Source: Pantoea agglomerans
Lineage (GTDB): Bacteria; Pseudomonadota; Gammaproteobacteria; Enterobacterales; Enterobacteriaceae
Direction: 5' to 3'
Assembly: GCF_020149765.1 (NCBI RefSeq)
Contig: NZ_CP083809.1
Span: 558,001-622,000, forward strand
DNA length: 64,000 nucleotides
Shown here in pieces: positions 58,866-64,000 of this stretch. The position numbers and the translations under genes are program-made. The notes beneath the pieces were generated by a model. The model was not told the origin of the DNA, did not search any database, and worked only from the letters and a program-made list of their open reading frames with translations. How positions within the stretch are numbered: the first letter of the stretch is position 1; every line of letters starts with the position of its first letter.

Positions 58866-60989
58866 ATGTTGGTGACCTCATACGACTCGTTTACCGTCAT
58901 CGTTTCTATTCTGGTTGCGATGCTGGCCTCTTTTACCGCGCTGGATATGGCGGGACGCGTCGCCACCTCGACAGGGAAAGTTGCGCTGATATGGCTGTTT
59001 GGCGGCGGCTTCGCCATGGGCGTTGGCATCTGGGCGATGCACTTTATCGGCATGCTGTCGATGACCATGGCGATGGTAATGAGCTACGACGCGTCGCTCA
59101 CCGGCATCTCAATGGCGATTGCCGTTATCGCCTCGATCTTCGCGCTCTGGCTGGTCTGTCGGGGCGATCTGCCGCTGAAAAAGCTGCTGAGCGGCGCGCT
59201 GGTGCTGGGCAGCGGCGTGGTGGCGATGCACTACACCGGCATGGCGGCGCTGATGTTCTCTCCCGGCATCAGCTGGAACTGGGGCTGGATCGCGCTCTCG
59301 GTGGTGATTGCGCTGGTGGCCTCGGGCGCGGCGCTGTGGCTGGCGTTTAACCTGCGCGACGGCACCAGCGGCCGCACGACGCTGCTGCGCCTCGGCGCGT
59401 CGGTGGTGATGGGCTGCGCCATCGCGGGCATGCACTACACCGGCATGGCGGCCGCCAGCTTCCCGGCGCACGGCCACGCCGGCATGAGCGGCGTTAACAG
59501 CAACTGGCTGGCGATCCTGGTCACGGTGGTAACCCTGGCGATCCTCGGCATTACGCTGCTGGTGTCGATGCTCGACGCGCGCATGCAGGCGCGCACCGCT
59601 ATTCTGGCGCGTTCGCTGGCAGAGGCGAACCGCGAACTGGCGCAGCTGGCGCTGCACGATAACCTGACCCGCCTGCCGAACCGTATTCTGCTGGAGGATC
59701 GTCTCGAACAGGCGATCAATAAAGCCAATCGCGAGCGCACCCAGTTCGCGCTGATGTTTATGGATCTCGACGGTTTTAAAGCGGTAAACGACGCCTTTGG
59801 CCATCACGTCGGCGACAATCTGCTGATCGCCGTCACCGAGCGCATGAGCGAGCAGATGAAGGGCTACTACACCCTGGCGCGCATGGGCGGCGATGAGTTT
59901 GTGCTGCTGATTGAGATCAACGATCCCAACGACGCCGCGACGGTGGCGGACACGCTGGTGAAAGCTATCGAGCGTCCGTTTCAGATCTCCCGCTACGAGC
60001 TGATGGTCTCGCTGAGCATCGGCATCGCGGTCTATCCGGGCGACGGCAACGACGAGCGCGAGCTGATGTTCAACGCCGATGCCGCGATGTATCACACCAA
60101 AAACAACGGCCGCAACGGGCATAACTTCTTCCAGCCTTCGATGAATACCCTGGCGCAAAGCCAGCTGCAGCTCAACAATGATCTGTGGCACGCGCAGGAG
60201 AATCAGGAGCTGCGGCTGTTTTACCAGCCGAAATATTGCGCGCCGCGCGGCCCGATTATCGGCTTTGAAGCGCTGCTGCGCTGGCAGCACCCGACGCGCG
60301 GCCTGCTGACCCCCGATATCTTCCTGCCGCTGGCGGAGAAGACCGGGATGATCGTCACTATCGGCTGCTGGGTTATTAATGAAGCCTGTCGCCAGCTGCG
60401 CGAATGGCGTCAGCAGGGGCATACCAACTGGTCGGTGGCGGTTAACCTGTCGGCCCTGCAGTTTGAACAGAGCAGCCTGGTAGAGACGGTGACCGAGGCG
60501 CTGGCAAGGCACGGCATTCCGCCCGAGATGCTGACGCTGGAGGTCACGGAAACTACTGCGATGCGCGATCCAGACGAGAGCGTGCGTATCCTGACCCAGC
60601 TGACGCAGCTGGGGGTGAAAGCCTCGATTGATGACTTCGGCACCGGCTATTCGAGCCTGCTCTATCTCAAGCGCTTACCGGCCAGCGAGCTGAAAATCGA
60701 TCGGGCGTTTGTGAACGAGCTGCAGCATCACACCGAGGACGCCACCATCGTCTCGGCCATTGTCGCGCTGGCGCAGTCGCTGGATCTTAAAGTGGTGGCG
60801 GAAGGGGTAGAGACCGCCGAACAGCAGGCCTTTTTAACCGGATTAGGCTGCAATACGCTGCAGGGCTATCTGCTGGGCAAGCCCGTTCCGCCGGAAAAGG
60901 TTGAGGAGCTGCCCAATTACGCGCCGGAGGCGGAGCAGAAAAATGACGCTGTGGCGTCGCCTGCGCTCTGCGAAGCGCTGCCGGGATAA
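58866..60989 (+). CDS. MHYT-GGDEF-EAL membrane protein with intact EAL
   Basis: The 707-residue protein has the same layout as its upstream neighbour: seven helices with three MHYT motifs, GGDEF (residues 341-345) and EAL (EAL at 468-470). The metal loop is the standard DDFGTGYSS (D589, D590). It has a longer acidic, Ala-rich tail. It may make and/or degrade c-di-GMP; with a complete EAL site it is the likelier phosphodiesterase of the pair. Paralogy supports ATG at 58866 over the open frame from GTG at 58809. Confidence 0.87.
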   Translation: MLVTSYDSFTVIVSILVAMLASFTALDMAGRVATSTGKVALIWLFGGGFAMGVGIWAMHFIGMLSMTMAMVMSYDASLTGISMAIAVIASIFALWLVCRGDLPLKKLLSGALVLGSGVVAMHYTGMAALMFSPGISWNWGWIALSVVIALVASGAALWLAFNLRDGTSGRTTLLRLGASVVMGCAIAGMHYTGMAAASFPAHGHAGMSGVNSNWLAILVTVVTLAILGITLLVSMLDARMQARTAILARSLAEANRELAQLALHDNLTRLPNRILLEDRLEQAINKANRERTQFALMFMDLDGFKAVNDAFGHHVGDNLLIAVTERMSEQMKGYYTLARMGGDEFVLLIEINDPNDAATVADTLVKAIERPFQISRYELMVSLSIGIAVYPGDGNDERELMFNADAAMYHTKNNGRNGHNFFQPSMNTLAQSQLQLNNDLWHAQENQELRLFYQPKYCAPRGPIIGFEALLRWQHPTRGLLTPDIFLPLAEKTGMIVTIGCWVINEACRQLREWRQQGHTNWSVAVNLSALQFEQSSLVETVTEALARHGIPPEMLTLEVTETTAMRDPDESVRILTQLTQLGVKASIDDFGTGYSSLLYLKRLPASELKIDRAFVNELQHHTEDATIVSAIVALAQSLDLKVVAEGVETAEQQAFLTGLGCNTLQGYLLGKPVPPEKVEELPNYAPEAEQKNDAVASPALCEALPG

Positions 60990-61137
60990 GTCAACCGCAC
61001 AAAGTGACAGAATTGTTGCGTTGTTATTTGTGTTTGGTTAGCAAAATCATGCTTTTATCGCAGATCTGCTGGCCAGCGCACATTGCAACGGCCATCAGGT
61101 TTGTCACACTGAGCGGAAAGCTACCCGGAGAACCTGT

Positions 61138-61743
61138 ATGACTGCCTCTTCTTCCAGTCTGTTGTTGCTGATGTCCTTCGCGGCGGGCACCTTCGCCGCC
61201 GGTTCGTCGAATAATCCGCAGCACCTGATGCTCGCCAGCCCGTCGGGCGGCGTGCCCAACAATCCTCTGCCGCTTATCATCTGGCCGCGCGTGGCGCTGG
61301 ATGAGGCGGAGGAGGAGGAGCCCGACCTCGCCGGCTGGTTCGAGCAGACCTTTGCGCGCAACGGCTGGCCGCCTTCGTGGCGTTACGATATTTTTCCCTA
61401 TACCCACTACCATCCCAACACCCATGAGCTGCTGGGCGTGGCGCAGGGCTGGGCGGAAGTGCTGTTCGGCGGCGACACCGGCCGCATGGTAACGCTGCGC
61501 GCGGGCGACGCGGTGCTAATCCCGGCGGGCGTCGGCCATAAGCAGGTCTACGCCAGCGAGGACTTTATGGTGGTTGGCGCATACCCGGAGGGCTTTGCGC
61601 CGGAAACCAACCGCGACGAGCCGGCAAAACTGCACGCTGCGGAGCAGCAGGTGAAGCAGGTGCCGCTGCCGACGCGCGATCCCTTTACCGGCAAAGAGGG
61701 AGCGGTAACCGAAATCTGGACGCCGATCGCCGACCATTTCTGA
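61138..61743 (+). CDS. YjlB-like cupin protein
   Basis: The 201-residue protein has a single-domain cupin with the metal/substrate motif YTHYHPNTHELLGV (residues about 87-100), the second cupin motif LIPAGVGHKQV, and the VPNNPLPL segment found in YjlB-type cupins. The first 25 residues (MTASSSSLLLLMSFAAGTFA) are hydrophobic but lack a positive n-region, so export is uncertain. The ATG follows CCCGGAGAACCTGT. No function is known; the neighbours do not explain it. Confidence 0.75.
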   Translation: MTASSSSLLLLMSFAAGTFAAGSSNNPQHLMLASPSGGVPNNPLPLIIWPRVALDEAEEEEPDLAGWFEQTFARNGWPPSWRYDIFPYTHYHPNTHELLGVAQGWAEVLFGGDTGRMVTLRAGDAVLIPAGVGHKQVYASEDFMVVGAYPEGFAPETNRDEPAKLHAAEQQVKQVPLPTRDPFTGKEGAVTEIWTPIADHF

Positions 61744-62301
61744 CCGGCGCGCGTCAGGAATTTGAAACATTCCCCTCTATTTCTGACGCCGTCACGTCAA
61801 AAAAACAGAAGCGGCCGCTTCCTGACAGGCGCGCTTTTATCAGGTCGGCCTGTGCGTTCAGACGGCCCTGGACATGGCGGCGTCGGCGCGTTGCGACATG
61901 CTCAGGCCCGGCGCATCAAAACCGCAATCGGGCGTGATCTGCTGCGGGCAGCCCCGCCATCAAAACCTGACTGATATCACCCGCGCCGCCGGCGTGCGCC
62001 TGACGCTCCGCCGCGCAGCGCGCCTGTTCCAGCGCGTCTGGCACCGGAGGGTTCACCTCGGGCTTTTCGTGCATTTTGTTTTTTATCTGCTTATCCTTCA
62101 CCGCCAGGTTTCCCGTATTCACATAAGCGCATTTACAGTTGAACATTCTCTCGCCACTGCCGATAACCCACCTACTAACTTTCATATTCCACGCATTTGT
62201 GCTTGTCAAAACAGACCGTTTCAGATGTAGTCGGGGCGTTATTAAGACCATTCTTAACTTTTTAGGGCAACTTCAGGCAGCGCAGCAACAGGCTAATAAC
62301 A
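61744..62301. other. 558-bp region upstream of the PAS gene
   Basis: The left half is GC-rich, the right half (62070-62300) AT-rich, and a promoter for the PAS gene is expected there, with TTCTTAACTTTTTAGGGC-like sequence near 62255. One possible small minus-strand gene is listed separately; otherwise nothing was recognised. Confidence 0.4.
61916..62146 (-). CDS. Possible small orphan protein (76 residues)
   Basis: The frame begins MFNCKCAYVNTGN and ends in ADHARLRF, with a charged middle (KDKQIKNKMHEKPEV) and an Ala-rich helical C-terminal part (PDALEQARCAAERQAH). Codon choice resembles that of the neighbouring genes (many CTG, GAA, CAG, GCG, CGC codons). GGCGAGAGA lies directly before the ATG, an unusually tight ribosome site. 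Two N-terminal cysteines (CKC) are notable. The frame opens further upstream. I do not recognise the protein, and it may be spurious. Confidence 0.35.
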   Translation of the reverse strand: MFNCKCAYVNTGNLAVKDKQIKNKMHEKPEVNPPVPDALEQARCAAERQAHAGGAGDISQVLMAGLPAADHARLRF

Positions 62302-64000
62302 ATGGATAAAAATGCTGATGTTATGTATCGGATACTGGTACAGAGCGTGATCGATTACGCCATTTATATGCTTAAGCCAGACGGCACGGTAGCTAACTGG
62401 AATGCAGGGGCGCAGCGAGCCAAGGGCTACACGCCAGATGAGATAGTTGGTAAGCATTTCTCACTCTTTTACAGCGAAAGCGATCGGCTCAACGGCGTGC
62501 CGCAGCGCGGTCTGGATACCGCCGCGCGCACCGGCAGCTTTGAAACCGAAGGCTGGCGCTACCGCAAAGACGGCAGCGCCTTCTGGGCGCATGTGGTCAT
62601 CGACGCCATCCGCGATCCGCACGGCGAGCTGATCGGCTTCGCCAAGATTACGCGCGACTGCACCGAACAGCAGGCGCAGCGGCGCAAAGAGCGCGAACAG
62701 GAAGCGCGCTTCCGCCTGCTGGTGGAAGGCGTCACCGACTACGCTATCTATATGCTGGATCACGACGGGCTGGTGGTGAACTGGAACGCCGGCGCGCAGC
62801 GCGCCAAAGGCTACGTGGCGGAAGAGATCGTCGGCCAGCACTTCTCCCGCTTCTACAGCGCTCAGGATCGCCAGGCGCTGATCCCGGAAAAAAACCTGCA
62901 AACGGCGTTTCGCACCGGCCGTTTTGAGGATCAGGGCTGGCGCTACCGCAAAGATGGCAGCGCCTTCTGGGCGCACGTCATTATTGACGCGGTGCGCGAC
63001 GACAACGGCAAGCTGATCGGCTACGCCAAGATCACGCGCGACTGCACCGAACAGCAGGCGATGCTGCGCGCGCAGCGCGAGCAGGAGCAGCGCTTCCGCC
63101 TGCTGGTGGAAGGGGTTACTGACTACGCCATCTATATGCTGGATCTAAAGGGCTGCGTGGTGAACTGGAACGCCGGTGCGCAGCGTGCCAAAGGCTATAT
63201 TGCCGAAGAGATCGTCGGACAGCATTTCTCGCTGTTCTATAGCGCGCAGGAGCGCCTGCAGGGCGTGCCGGACGCCAACCTCGCAAAAGCGCTGGCCAGC
63301 GGCCGCTTCGAAGATGAAGGCTGGCGCTACCGCAAAGACGGCAGCGCCTTCTGGGCGCACGTAGTGATCGACGCTATTCACAACGATGAAGGCGTGCTGA
63401 TCGGCTTCGCTAAAATCACGCGCGACGTCACCGAGCGCCGCGAGCAGGAACAGAAACTGCTGCGCGCCAAAGATCTGGCGGAAGCGCAGAGCGCGAAAAT
63501 GTTGGCGCTGTCGAAATTCCTCGACAATATCATCGCCAATATTCCCTCCTGTGTGGTAGTCGAAGACGCCATTACGCGCGAGATCCTGCTGGTCAACGAC
63601 CGCTCGGAAAAGCTGTTCGGCGTTTCGAAAGCGATGCTGGTCAATAAAAAACCGCACGAATGCATGTCGGCCGAACTCAGCGACTACTTCGACAGCCTGG
63701 CGGATATCGCGCTGCGCAGCGAAGGTATTCACCAGCGCGAGCAGCAGCTGCTTACCGCCAGCGGCGAACGCATCCTGCATACCCGCGCTACCGTTATCCG
63801 CGGGCAGGACGCGCGGCAGAACTACATTATGCTGCTGGTGGAGGATGTTACCGACCAGCGCGCCGCCGACGCGCGCATTCACCATATGGCGCATCACGAT
63901 AACCTGACCAGCCTGCCGAACCGTATTCTGTTCCGCCAGCGCCTGAGCGAGGCGCTGCGCGGCGATAGCCAGAGCGGCCGACAGACCGCCACGCTCTGTC
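62302..64000 (+). CDS. Multi-PAS GGDEF protein, cut by window edge
   Basis: 566 residues are visible and the frame is open at the right edge. Three PAS domains start at residues 18, 146 and 274 with an exact 128-residue period. Each carries DYAIYML, NWNAGAQRAKGY, EIVG, HFS, GWRYRKDGSAFWAHV and ITRD motifs. A divergent fourth PAS-like domain follows (about 410-520: DNIIANIPSCVVVEDAITRE to EDVTDQRAAD). At the edge HHDNLTSLPNRI begins a GGDEF domain, and an EAL domain may follow. There is no membrane segment, so it is a cytoplasmic sensor. No ribosome site is convincing; AACAGGCTAATAACA precedes ATG at 62302. Confidence 0.85.
   Translation, partial: MDKNADVMYRILVQSVIDYAIYMLKPDGTVANWNAGAQRAKGYTPDEIVGKHFSLFYSESDRLNGVPQRGLDTAARTGSFETEGWRYRKDGSAFWAHVVIDAIRDPHGELIGFAKITRDCTEQQAQRRKEREQEARFRLLVEGVTDYAIYMLDHDGLVVNWNAGAQRAKGYVAEEIVGQHFSRFYSAQDRQALIPEKNLQTAFRTGRFEDQGWRYRKDGSAFWAHVIIDAVRDDNGKLIGYAKITRDCTEQQAMLRAQREQEQRFRLLVEGVTDYAIYMLDLKGCVVNWNAGAQRAKGYIAEEIVGQHFSLFYSAQERLQGVPDANLAKALASGRFEDEGWRYRKDGSAFWAHVVIDAIHNDEGVLIGFAKITRDVTERREQEQKLLRAKDLAEAQSAKMLALSKFLDNIIANIPSCVVVEDAITREILLVNDRSEKLFGVSKAMLVNKKPHECMSAELSDYFDSLADIALRSEGIHQREQQLLTASGERILHTRATVIRGQDARQNYIMLLVEDVTDQRAADARIHHMAHHDNLTSLPNRILFRQRLSEALRGDSQSGRQTATLC
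62353..63504 (+). repeat. Three tandem 384-bp PAS-coding repeats
   Basis: Corresponding codons (the Asp of DYAIYML) start at 62353, 62737 and 63121, so the period is exactly 384 bp twice. Long blocks of near-identical DNA recur, for example around GGCTGGCGCTACCGCAAAGA and GCGCAGCG. The first copy is the most diverged at its start. Such repeats can recombine to add or delete a PAS domain. Confidence 0.9.

Noticed and set aside
62353..63504. Regular repeats considered as CRISPR or as LOV photosensor domains
   Set aside because: The 384-bp units are protein-coding without spacers, so not CRISPR. The flavin-binding cysteine motif of LOV domains (GRNCRFLQ) is absent, so they are ordinary PAS domains of unknown ligand.

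Overview
The window is chromosomal DNA of a gamma-proteobacterium of the order Enterobacterales, most likely family Erwiniaceae (Pantoea, Erwinia or Mixta type). The housekeeping proteins (RpoD, DnaG, RpsU, TolC, ParC/ParE, YgiB) align almost residue for residue with the Escherichia coli proteins as I remember them, and the gene order follows the E. coli mug-to-exbD segment. Overall GC and third-codon GC are high, and several E. coli neighbours (ttd genes, qseBC, yqhD) are absent. The genus is inferred, not proven. I saw no rRNA, tRNA, insertion sequence, prophage, CRISPR array or replication origin.

Bases 1-44082 are a conserved backbone. A cut-off TetR-type regulator overlaps mug. Next come the macromolecular synthesis operon (rpsU-dnaG-rpoD, minus strand), tsaD, plsY, folB, uppP, cca, ygiM, ygiF-glnE-hldE, ubiK, an FMN riboswitch with ribB, zupT, ygiD, ygiC-ygiB, tolC, the nudF-yqiB-cpdA-yqiA-parE run, a LysR regulator, ygiN, mdaB, a PheC-like periplasmic dehydratase, parC-plsC-ftsP, dkgA/yqhC, yghB, metC and exbBD. 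Two departures from the E. coli layout stand out. A complete TRAP transporter sits between metC and exbB behind KdgR-like and CRP-like sites, and yqhD is missing between yqhC and dkgA.

Bases 44145-50888 are accessory. An ethanolamine-type APC permease and a class-III PLP enzyme of the phospho-lyase type lie on the minus strand. Diverging from them are an APH-fold small-molecule kinase and an AraC-family regulator. Together they read as a cobalamin-independent route for amino alcohols: import, phosphorylation, then elimination of phosphate and ammonia to give an aldehyde. This is the most interesting system in the window. A CitA-type citrate/proton symporter follows.

Bases 50885-64000 look like a surface-attachment and c-di-GMP region. 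A five-gene Csu-type (archaic chaperone-usher) pilus operon runs on the minus strand. Facing away from it are two tandem MHYT-GGDEF-EAL proteins, the first with a damaged EAL metal site. Then come a YjlB-like cupin, a possible small orphan gene, and a large PAS-GGDEF protein cut by the right edge, whose first three PAS domains are an exact 384-bp-period tandem triplication. Functions are inferred from sequence recognition only; no database search was run.
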